A stretch of DNA of 64,000 nt from NCBI GenBank assembly GCA_016281815.1, contig JAEEJK010000046.1:62001-126000 (forward strand), written 5' to 3'. The DNA comes from Prevotella sp. GTDB taxonomy: Bacteria > Bacteroidota > Bacteroidia > Bacteroidales > Bacteroidaceae. Made by a program: the position numbers and the translations under genes. Below the pieces are notes generated by a model. That model saw only the letters and a program-made list of their open reading frames with translations. It made no database searches and was not told the origin of the DNA. Shown here piece after piece: positions 9,051 through 17,800 of the stretch. Each line of letters starts with the position of its first letter. Position 1 is the first letter of the stretch.

Positions 9051-10559
9051 TTATGGAAGCCAACGGGGGTCGCCGCCGCGGTTGACAACGATCTCATATT
9101 CCTGAGGGGTGAAGTCAATGCCTCCGTTGGGCTTCGAGAAATCGATCTCCTGTTCCACGCTGCCCTTGAACTGCGGGTCGTAGATGGAGGCGAAGGGAGC
9201 CTTGCCGGAGTCCAGCATGTTGTTGTTGCGGTTGAGATCATCCTGGCGCGGACTCCACAGGAAGTTGAAGCGGTAGGTCTTCGAACCCATGTCCATGCGG
9301 TAGAGTTGTGCCACGTCGTAGAAGATGCAGTGGTCGACAATGAGCGAGAGGTCGTTGCCGCTGGTATTGTTGACGAAGCGCCACCCGGTGTAGGTCTTGC
9401 TGAAGGTGGTGTTGCGGAAAATCAACGACTGGCTCTTGTAGTCGGCACTGTAACTGCCAAAAGTCTTGGCGGGCTGTGCATTGGAGGGGTGGTTGTAGCG
9501 GATGAAACAGGCGGCATCGTTGTCTACCACGTTGTAGATGGTGCTGTTCTCTATCAGAATGTTTTTCACGGCCTTGCCTGCCTTATATAAGTTGATGAAT
9601 CCGATATTTGACTTTGTCTCATTCTTCATCTGCACGATGCAGTTGCTGACAGTGAAGTACCAAAAAGCGCAGTTGAGTTCATTGTCGTAAAGCATGGCAT
9701 GGGGCAGGTTCTTGAACCAGCAGTTGGCGATGTAGATGGGGTCCTCCACCATGTAGTGTCCCTTTGACAGTGAGGGATTCTTGTCTGTAATGTTGTAGGG
9801 CCAGCGATTCTCCACCTTGATGGCATCGGGAGCCGTCTTTGACATGGCGATGAACCCTCCGGCAGTACAACCCGTCATATCAAAGTTGATGTACTTCACT
9901 TTCAAGGTGCTCCATGTCTCAAAATGCCCGTTGCCGGTCATGTTGACCACGGGACGGTGCACCTTGTCACCACGGAATGTCAGTTTGTGGTATTGGAAAT
10001 CCACGTTGTCGCTCAGGGTGTAAACACCGTTGGCCTCAAGGTCGATGGCCACTTCTTCTCCCACGGAGTCAAGAGGGTGGGAGGCGATGTAGGCACTGAT
10101 CTCCTCGCCGCTGGGGATGGTCATCACCGAAGGGACGAGGGTCGAGAAGTCATACACGCTCTCGGTGTCTGCATCGGTGTTGCCCAGGTTTCTGTTGCCC
10201 AAGGTGCGCATGATCATTTTGTACTTCGAATCCTCGGTCACTGATACGGTGAATTTGGAACCATCGACGATTTTCTTGTCGTAGCCGTCGATAATCACGG
10301 GGTTAGCAGGGTCGTCCACATTCATGAATGTCACCTCATGGCCGTCGGCTCCTGCCACTGTGGGCCAACTGACGGTGGCTGTCTTGCCGTCAGTGCTGAC
10401 AATGAATGAAATGCTGTCTTGGATGGGTGTCTTCATCTGGGTATTTGTCACACCCAAATCGAAGCCGTCGGGCGACTCATAGCCCTCAGCACAACCAGCC
10501 AGCAGTAGGATGCACAACACATACAGTGAGGCGTGCCATTTCTTGGTTCGGTTTTTCAT
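9051..10559 (-). CDS. Surface lipoprotein with Fn3-like and parallel beta-helix regions (DUF4957/DUF5123 type)
   Basis: 502 residues. The lipobox LLAGC places the acylated cysteine at residue 23. Residues about 45-130 look like a fibronectin III fold (GKTATVSWPTVAGADGHEVTF). Residues about 150-502 show the repeated short strands of a right-handed beta-helix (YNVVDNDAACFIRYNH, LIFRNTTFSKTYTGWRFVNN, VDHCIFYD), ending in NRGGDPRWLP. Proteins of this layout are common in Bacteroidota loci for homogalacturonan or rhamnogalacturonan, as glycan-binding proteins or divergent lyases. No catalytic motif was recognised, so it is called a binding protein or possible polysaccharide lyase. It lies between the pectate lyase and susC genes. 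Confidence 0.75.
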   Translation of the reverse strand: MKNRTKKWHASLYVLCILLLAGCAEGYESPDGFDLGVTNTQMKTPIQDSISFIVSTDGKTATVSWPTVAGADGHEVTFMNVDDPANPVIIDGYDKKIVDGSKFTVSVTEDSKYKMIMRTLGNRNLGNTDADTESVYDFSTLVPSVMTIPSGEEISAYIASHPLDSVGEEVAIDLEANGVYTLSDNVDFQYHKLTFRGDKVHRPVVNMTGNGHFETWSTLKVKYINFDMTGCTAGGFIAMSKTAPDAIKVENRWPYNITDKNPSLSKGHYMVEDPIYIANCWFKNLPHAMLYDNELNCAFWYFTVSNCIVQMKNETKSNIGFINLYKAGKAVKNILIENSTIYNVVDNDAACFIRYNHPSNAQPAKTFGSYSADYKSQSLIFRNTTFSKTYTGWRFVNNTSGNDLSLIVDHCIFYDVAQLYRMDMGSKTYRFNFLWSPRQDDLNRNNNMLDSGKAPFASIYDPQFKGSVEQEIDFSKPNGGIDFTPQEYEIVVNRGGDPRWLP

Positions 10560-10634
10560 TGTGAAGTAGTTTTAGATGGTGGAACAGATTTGTTTTATTG
10601 TTATTAGGTTGTTTCTCTCCAGCACATAGGTGCA

Positions 10635-10642
10635 CAAAAATA
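10635..10642 (-). promoter_or_regulatory. Possible -7 element for the lipoprotein-susC-susD transcript
   Basis: The minus strand reads TATTTTTG (TAnnTTTG) 76 bases upstream of the lipoprotein ATG, in the 171-base AT-rich gap after the pectate lyase gene. No good TTG was found at -33. It would allow the import genes to be expressed apart from the lyase. Confidence 0.4.
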
Positions 10643-10730
10643 CAAAAAAAAGTGATAACTTGGAAAAAAAATGTCTAAAGTGGAAAAATTTTCCAACTTT
10701 TTCTAAAAAATGTTATTCAGGACAGGAAAA

Positions 10731-13448
10731 TCAGTCCTTGATAATCTTGGCACTGTGGGTATGCCCTTCGGTGTCGGTCACCCGCATCAGATAGGTCTCG
10801 TGTGGTTTGAGAGAGGAAACTTGCTTGCCGTCGAGGGTGAAGAACTCACGGCTCTTTACCCGTATGCTGCTTTCGTCCCATGCCGGAGAGATGTCCATGG
10901 TGGCATCGGCAGTGATGATGATGCCAAATGGTTGTGTGAATGTGGTCTCGCCATCGTTGACCGTGACATTCAGTTGATAGACACCTTCCGCATCAGGTTG
11001 GGTGGCCTGTATGGTGAGTGTGCAGTCGTTGATACTGGGTGCAAAGATGCCGGTTCCCAAATTCTCCTCAAGGGTGAAAGTGGGGGTGACGACCTTGCCG
11101 TTCTGCCCGAAGAATCCGGCAAAGTGGGGCTTCAGGTCGATAGTGCCGCTTGAGTTGGGGTGAATGATGACATAGGGATGCGACATCAGTTCCAAATAGT
11201 CTTCCAACAGGGTATAGCCGTCATGGTCGGGGTCATCGTTGTGGTTGGCTGTCATGGGATCGCTTCCTGTGATTTTCTCCCACCAGTCGGGCATGCCGTC
11301 CTGGTCGGTGTCCCAGCCGGCAGGTCGGGTCTCCTCCGGATACACTTCCCAGCCTTTGCCCGCGGCGTGCTCGGTGATGTCCGCCTCGGAGTCAATCTCA
11401 CCTTTGATGCCTGATTTGGAACCCACGTATGTATAGGTTCCGTCAAGGGTCTCACGTATGTTGCGAACATGGTGCTCGTCGCGCATGGGCATGATGGCTC
11501 CACTGTAACTGGTCACCACCTTGAGGGCATCTTGGGCGGTGTGGATGACAGCATGCGAGGGGAAGAAGGGCGCGCTCACGATGGTCTCATATTTGGGGCC
11601 GGGGTCGCCATTGGAGAGCACCATGTTGTAGGTCACGTTCTTGGCGTCCTGTGTCAGTGTGTGGTTCTTGTTCTCACGGATGTTGCCGTGGATGTATGCC
11701 CGCCACGTGCTTTCTGGATGGCCGACATTTTCGTAGTTTTGGGTAAAGAGCACGGTGTGGCGGGTATCGGGACCCATTTTGTAGTAGTTGTTCACAAAAT
11801 TCACCTCATGACAGTTGCCATCGGTGGTGCGTTTGTTCCAGTTGTACACCACATTGTTGAAGATGTCCATCTGTCCGATGGCACGGTTCTCGCCGTCCAT
11901 GCCGCCGCCCAAACTCCAGTTACGGCCTTCGCAGTTGACCAGCAGGTTGTGATGCCATGAGCCGATTTTGCCATCGATGGTGGCAGCATAACCGTGGTTG
12001 GTGCCGTCGGCGTAGTTCTTATGTCCGGCTATACCCAGTGCCTCGCTGATGACGGAGTATTGGAAGGAGATGTTTTTCGCACCTCGTCCGCTGACGGTCT
12101 CGTCGGTGCCCCAGGCTGCCATGCAATGGTCTACGATGGCATGGTCGGCTCCGCTCATGCCCATGGCATTGCCCGTGTTTTGCCCATATATGCCCAGTCC
12201 GCGTTTGAACCGTATGAAGCGGCAGATTGTCTCGGAACCAATGTTGATGTTGGAGGCTTTCAGACAGATGCCCTTGCCAGGTGCCGTCTGTCCGGCGATG
12301 GTGGCATAAGGTTTGACAAAATGTGCTTCGAAATCCAATTCGATGATGCCGCTCACATCGAAGATGATGGTGCGCGGCCCCTCCATGTCGACCAGTCCAT
12401 AGAGCAATGAACCAGGCTGATGGTCGTTGTTGAGGTTGGTGACATGATAGACCACTCCGCCACGGCCGCCTGTAGCAAAACGCCCGTAGCCCTCAGCGCC
12501 GGGGAAGGCCAGGTGACGTGGGCGGAAACTCCATACCAATCCTTTGGTGACGCTGCCATTGGCGGTTTCCTCATCCACCCGCCAATAGTAGGTGTTGAGA
12601 TTGTAGAGGTCTGTGGCCGTGTAGGTGGTGTCTGTTCCTTCATAGAGTGCTGTAGTGGAATTGGCTACAGATGTGGAGTCAGTGCCCAAATGTAAGTAAT
12701 GTTTTGTGACATCTTTGCTGGCTGGTGACCATTGGAGAGCGAATGTGCCATCATCGGCATCTATGTGAAAATCTTTGTCACTTGGTACAGGCAGTTTGGC
12801 TTGCAGTTTGGCATCTGTCACATCAATCATAAAACCATTGAGCAGCGGTGTCTTGTCCTTGATTCTTTTAGTGTCGGCATCAGCAGGTGCCTCATCCTCG
12901 CTCGTGGAGATAGTGAGGACCACCTCTTCGTTGCTGTCGCTGACGGTGAAAAGGGTCATCAGCACTGTGGCATTCTGTGCAGAACTGACTTGTTCGGTAC
13001 GGGGCACAGACTGATGCACCACCTTGCCGTTGAGACTCACGGTAATGGGCCATGAGGCGGTGTTGGCAGGGTCTTGCCATCCATTATGATAGGTTTGGAT
13101 ACTGTGTTGACCAGGAGTCAGTCCTTTGATAATCAGGTCGAACGAGCCGCACTCGTTGGGGTCGAAATTCATTCCGTCGCCCGTCAGGCGGCAGTTCTCC
13201 ACTTTCTTCTGCACAAACGTCTTGCTCCATCCGGAGCGCATGGTATGCCCCGAGCGGATGGTGAACGTGACACCATCTATCTCAAGAACGCACTCTTTGA
13301 CGTCTTTGTTGAATTTCCATGGCGTGAAACCAGGCTCCAGCACCTCATCATTGTTTCTGCTGGGTTCGTTGATGTCGATTTTGTAGGTTTTCTGTGCCTG
13401 CATGCTGATGGCGCCGGCAAGAGCCAGGATAGTCAGTAGTTGTCTCAT
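10731..13448 (-). CDS. Secreted pectate lyase (PL1-like) with T9SS-like C-terminal tail
   Basis: 905 residues from ATG 13448, which begins the signal peptide MRQLLTILALAGAISMQAQ; an upstream in-frame ATG at 13493 would bury it. Residues about 20-230 form a carbohydrate-binding-like N-region and about 234-296 an Fn3 domain (YYWRVDEET). The lyase beta-helix starts at about 312 with AFPGAEGYGRFATGGRGG, the entry motif of PL1 pectate lyases in this phylum, and runs to about 620. DTDQDGMPDWWEK at about 712 is a TSP3/EF-hand-like calcium loop. A cadherin-like segment follows. The last ~38 residues (FFTLDGKQV ... KIIKD) resemble a type IX secretion sorting domain. It cleaves polygalacturonate by beta-elimination and supplies substrate to the SusCD pair downstream. 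Confidence 0.88.
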   Translation of the reverse strand: MRQLLTILALAGAISMQAQKTYKIDINEPSRNNDEVLEPGFTPWKFNKDVKECVLEIDGVTFTIRSGHTMRSGWSKTFVQKKVENCRLTGDGMNFDPNECGSFDLIIKGLTPGQHSIQTYHNGWQDPANTASWPITVSLNGKVVHQSVPRTEQVSSAQNATVLMTLFTVSDSNEEVVLTISTSEDEAPADADTKRIKDKTPLLNGFMIDVTDAKLQAKLPVPSDKDFHIDADDGTFALQWSPASKDVTKHYLHLGTDSTSVANSTTALYEGTDTTYTATDLYNLNTYYWRVDEETANGSVTKGLVWSFRPRHLAFPGAEGYGRFATGGRGGVVYHVTNLNNDHQPGSLLYGLVDMEGPRTIIFDVSGIIELDFEAHFVKPYATIAGQTAPGKGICLKASNINIGSETICRFIRFKRGLGIYGQNTGNAMGMSGADHAIVDHCMAAWGTDETVSGRGAKNISFQYSVISEALGIAGHKNYADGTNHGYAATIDGKIGSWHHNLLVNCEGRNWSLGGGMDGENRAIGQMDIFNNVVYNWNKRTTDGNCHEVNFVNNYYKMGPDTRHTVLFTQNYENVGHPESTWRAYIHGNIRENKNHTLTQDAKNVTYNMVLSNGDPGPKYETIVSAPFFPSHAVIHTAQDALKVVTSYSGAIMPMRDEHHVRNIRETLDGTYTYVGSKSGIKGEIDSEADITEHAAGKGWEVYPEETRPAGWDTDQDGMPDWWEKITGSDPMTANHNDDPDHDGYTLLEDYLELMSHPYVIIHPNSSGTIDLKPHFAGFFGQNGKVVTPTFTLEENLGTGIFAPSINDCTLTIQATQPDAEGVYQLNVTVNDGETTFTQPFGIIITADATMDISPAWDESSIRVKSREFFTLDGKQVSSLKPHETYLMRVTDTEGHTHSAKIIKD

Positions 13449-13474
13449 GGTTGCTTTAGTAATTAGTCCGTGGG

Positions 13475-13482
13475 CAAAATTA
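13475..13482 (-). promoter_or_regulatory. Possible -7 element of the pectate lyase gene
   Basis: The minus strand reads TAATTTTG 27 bases before the lyase ATG. The nearest upstream TTG is about 30 bases away, too far for the consensus. The 207-base divergent gap to the ECF sigma gene is AT-rich and has no gene. Confidence 0.4.
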
Positions 13483-13655
13483 CAAAAAAACATCGATTGA
13501 ATATAAAAATGTCAATCAAATCATTATAAATTTGTCATTATTATCAAAAGGTGTCCAAAGAGATTTGCCACTTTTGTCAAATTTTTAAAGGAAATTCGAA
13601 AAAAGATCTATATGGGGTTGGTTTTTTTTGATTTCATCCGTTATATGATAAAACG

Positions 13656-14168
13656 ATGATAGACAACAGGCAGTTCGAACAGTTGTTCAAAAGCAACTAC
13701 GCGGCGATGATGCGTATGGCCCGCAGTATGCTTGGCGACGATGAGGAGAGCAAGGATGTCGTGAGCGACATCATGCTCCGCGTCGGCGACGGACATATCA
13801 CCCTTCCTCCCGACAGTCAGCGCTACCTTCTCACCTGCGTGAGAAACCGATGCCTTGATGTCATACAGCACAAGAAGACAACGGAGAAAATACTGCGCCT
13901 TTACCCGTTGGTCACACAACCGACACTCAATATCGCCAATGAGCAACAGGTGTATGATGAGATTCTCCATGTGGTGGAGACGCAACTGACCCCACAGACC
14001 CGTAAAGTCTTCGAACTGCGCCATGACCGACACCTCTCTTACCAAGAGATTGCCGACTCGTTGGATATCAGCAAGGCGGCTGTCTACAAACACCTGGCGA
14101 AAGCCATCAACCTACTGAGAGCACATTTCATCCATCAAGATTCTCCCACATCACAAGACTCTTTTTAG
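13656..14168 (+). CDS. ECF-type RNA polymerase sigma factor
   Basis: 170 residues. Region 2 (about 8-75) shows FEQLFKSNYAAMMRMARSML and DVVSDIMLRV, and region 4 (about 108-160) shows LTPQTRKVFELRHDRHLSYQEIADSLDIS, a helix-turn-helix for the -35 element. It should direct RNA polymerase to a small regulon once released from its anti-sigma factor. The next gene starts 11 bases downstream and encodes that anti-sigma candidate, followed by the alpha-2-macroglobulin hybrid. No standard Bacteroidota promoter was seen upstream, consistent with autoregulation, though its own target motif cannot be defined from one site. It is divergent from the pectate lyase gene; a role in controlling that gene is possible but not shown. 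Confidence 0.92.
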   Translation: MIDNRQFEQLFKSNYAAMMRMARSMLGDDEESKDVVSDIMLRVGDGHITLPPDSQRYLLTCVRNRCLDVIQHKKTTEKILRLYPLVTQPTLNIANEQQVYDEILHVVETQLTPQTRKVFELRHDRHLSYQEIADSLDISKAAVYKHLAKAINLLRAHFIHQDSPTSQDSF

Positions 14169-14179
14169 CCCACAACGCC

Positions 14180-14824
14180 ATGGACAAGATCACGCAACTG
14201 CTCGACATCATAGAGCATCCTGAAAAATACAGCGACGAAATGCTGGAAAAGTTGTTCAGCGACGAACAACTCAGCCAATACTATGAAGTAATGGCATTGG
14301 CATCCAGTGCCTACCATGCAAGGAGAGCGAAGGAGCATGAACCTGATGATGTGGATGCGGCATGGAAGGAGTTTCAATCGAGAAACACAGTCAGTATTAG
14401 CCATCACCAGTGGTGGAGAAGTGCTGCCATCATCATCGGCATCATGGTGTCGGGATTGGCCATCGCAGCCTTATGGCCATTCTGGCATACGGAGCCCAAA
14501 GCAGAGCCTATAGAGACGCCCCAGCAGATACAACCAATTCCCGCTGACTCCTCCACACCCAAAGAAAATCAGTCTCACTCCGAACCCCAATCCCTGCCTA
14601 CAGCACAGAATATCGTTTTTGACAATGTGACACTTGAACAAATCATCCGGGAAACGGCAGAATTCTATGGAATGAGTTATTCATTTGACCGAGAGGAACC
14701 CAGACTTTTGCGCCTTCATGTGAAATGGAATCAGCAGCAACCGATGGACTCTTTTGTCAGCCGCCTCAACCGGTTTGAGAAATTCAACATCTTCATCGAC
14801 GACAACACCATCATCATCCAATGA
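14180..14824 (+). CDS. Membrane anti-sigma factor candidate with C-terminal DUF4974 domain
   Basis: 214 residues. Residues 1-78 are cytoplasmic and helical, with an acidic start, expected to bind the sigma factor. Residues 81-102 form one membrane helix (SAAIIIGIMVSGLAIAALWP). Residues 105-144 are a Pro/Ser/Gln-rich periplasmic linker. Residues 145-214 match DUF4974 (IVFDNVTLEQIIRETAEFYG ... FNIFIDDNTIIIQ), the STN-like domain that ends Bacteroidota FecR proteins. The central FecR beta-domain is missing, so the protein is much shorter than normal FecR anti-sigma factors (about 330). Its stop overlaps the next start as ATGA, indicating translational coupling with the macroglobulin gene. Confidence 0.8.
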   Translation: MDKITQLLDIIEHPEKYSDEMLEKLFSDEQLSQYYEVMALASSAYHARRAKEHEPDDVDAAWKEFQSRNTVSISHHQWWRSAAIIIGIMVSGLAIAALWPFWHTEPKAEPIETPQQIQPIPADSSTPKENQSHSEPQSLPTAQNIVFDNVTLEQIIRETAEFYGMSYSFDREEPRLLRLHVKWNQQQPMDSFVSRLNRFEKFNIFIDDNTIIIQ

Positions 14825-17800
14825 CACGACGCTTCCATCTCATCGCATTGTTCATCGCTCTGATGACACAAGGACTGACTGCCCAGACCATTAACTTGCA
14901 ATTCAAGGACAGTTCTCTCTCCGACGCTTTGCTCGCCATCGATGATGCCAGTGACAGCATCACCGTCAATTTCGTATATGATGACCTGGAGGATTTCCGT
15001 GTGACAACAGATGTCAACAACGCCAGTGTTCAGGATGCCGTCAGACAGGTCTGCAGTTTCTATCCCATGCGTATCATCTCTTTTGGCAACGATATTTTCG
15101 TGGAGTGCACACAGCGCGATTCTCTCCGTTTCATTGGAAGGGTGGTTGACCAAAAGGGCAGGCCGATGAGGTATGCCAATGTTGCCCTTCTCTCGCCCGT
15201 TGACAGCAGTCAGGTCAACCATGGTGTTGCCAACGATGACGGTTATGTGGTGATACCATGTGCGATGCAGGAAGTCATTCTCCGTGTCACCCATGTGGGC
15301 TACCGGACATATGAAAGCCGTTGCAAAGTCACCGACATGGGTGAAATTGTTCTCAGCCCCGACACCAAACAACTGAAAGGAATCAAAGTTTCGGCCTCAT
15401 TGCCACCCAACCATGTCACACGCAGGAGTTATGCCTCTTTGTGGAAAGAGGCCAACCGTCTCGCCAAGACCGACCTTCCCCAAAAGGAAATGGAGGTGAT
15501 GCGCCTGATTGCCATGAAAGCAAGAGCAGAGGACAACTACGGTCAGTTGCTGGCTGCCGAACTGATGTACGGTTCCTTGCAGCGGACAGTCTCTCCCGAC
15601 TCGCTTGACAGTTTTGTCAGTCGTCTCGTTGCAGAAGAGCAATCGGCTGCTACACATGCTCCCATGTTGGCCGCCACCTATCAGACCGTTCTCAGCAAAA
15701 TCATCGGAGAAAACGACCCTGGCAGCGACGAGGCTGAGAAATACCGTCAGAAGGCATTATCCAACACCCATGTCCTGTCACAGATGGATTCCCATATCTT
15801 GCAGCCTTTCCTCAACTTAGGAGACGACAGTGATATCTTCGGGCACGATATGCTGTCTGTCATCGGCTTTGAAACAGGCAACGAGGTCATGCTCCGCGAT
15901 TATTACGCCAACAAAGGAAACCGCAAGGCACAGATGGTGTTGGATTACAGGTTGTTAACCGATGACTATCACACCAGATACGGACATGTGATGGTGGATC
16001 AACGCACCCAGTATCTGGCCTGCCTTGACTCACTCATCCAACAATATTCTGACATTCCAGAATGTTGCGAATTGGTGATCAAACGATACCGTGTGATGTG
16101 TGATATGCCCGACTATACACCCAGTGAACTGAACGCATTCCTCGACAGTGCCATCTCCCAATGGGGCAACTGGCGCAATGTGGTGCAACTTCAAAATTTC
16201 AAGCGCCAACTCACCCAGCCACAAGTGAAAATGGCTTCCTCTGTCAGCCAAATACAGCCGCTGATTCCCCATTTCGTGAAACTCAAGGATATACGCAATA
16301 TCAGTCAGGTGAATGTGAAGGTGTCACGGCTCGGCCTCAGTCAGGAACACCCTCTGGTGCAATCCTCCTATTTGGATGAAGAGAGACTGAATGACCTGCG
16401 AAAGCATGTCAATCAGAAAGACGATATCATCTGCAGCAAACAATTGGGTTCTCATCCCGAATACGAGATATTTGAAGATAGTATAGCGCTTCCACCTCTT
16501 CATCCTGGTATCTATCTGTTGGAGTGGTCTACAGACAGGAAAGAAGCCAATACCATCAGCAATATTCTCCATGTAAGTGATATCACCCTGCTTTCAGAGG
16601 CCTTGCCTGACGAGATGATACGCTATGTGGTCGTCAACACCACTACGGGCAAGCCTGTCCCCCATGCACGTCTCTCACTGAACGGCAAGACGAGCAAGAT
16701 CGTGCGTACTGACCGCCATGGAGAGGCGGTCTGCAAGAACGAGCATTCCAACATCTATGCCTTTACCGATGAAGACCATTTCTCACTCCCGCTCAACTGG
16801 ACGTTGCATTATCATGAAGAGAAGACATCGGAAGTGAAACGTGTCCATATTTTCACCGACAGAAGTCTTTATCGTCCCGGGCAACGGGTGCAGGCCTCTG
16901 TCGCAGTGGTTCTCAACGACCACAACCATCAGCAAAAAATGCTTCAGGGTGAGGAAATACACGTGAAACTGCAAGTCTTAGGTTCCACCATCATGGCTGA
17001 TACTATTGTCACCACCGATGAATTTGGTACAGCGACTTTGTCATTCCCTCTCCACAAGAGCAAAAGCGGTTTATATAGTATTATCGCCACTCCAACTTCT
17101 GACGCTGCAGAAGACATCACTTCTACCAAATGTATCTTTGAAGTGGAAGAATACAAATTGCCCACTTTTGATTTGCAATTCCAACCCCTGGCCCGCCATC
17201 AGTTGGAGACCGACACCCTCAGATTGCCCTTACAAGCCCGGACTTTTTCCGGCGGTTCCGTCAATCGAGCCCGTGTGGTATACCAAGCCTCCTTGTTTTC
17301 TTCTGAAACATCACCGTCTTCTTTCTTCGAAAGGTTGTCGATGTCCAGGACTGCCTTGATAGCCCCAATAGTCAATGATACCACCTACACCGCTGCTGAC
17401 GGAACTGCCAACCTGTGCATACCGCTCCAGATACCCAACATGGAAAGAAATGGCAAGAAAGTGGATCAGTTTGTCATACGCATCAATGCCAAAGTCACCG
17501 ACATGGCAGGTGAGACGCACGAAATCACTCAAAATGTCAAATACTCCACCCGCCAGCGAACACTCTCGCTTGAAATACCCATCCTCACCATGGAGGTGGA
17601 CAAACCGCTTTGGATGACATGGCATTTGAAAGACCATATCGGACTCGACATTGACGATGACATCACCTACTATATCGACCATCCTGCCAATGTCTTTCAC
17701 GCAGTGTCCAGCAAGCGGATGGAATTGCCTGCATGTCAAGTTCTTACACAAGCGGGCATCCACCGTATTTATGCTATCTGCAATGGTGATACGGTGAGCG

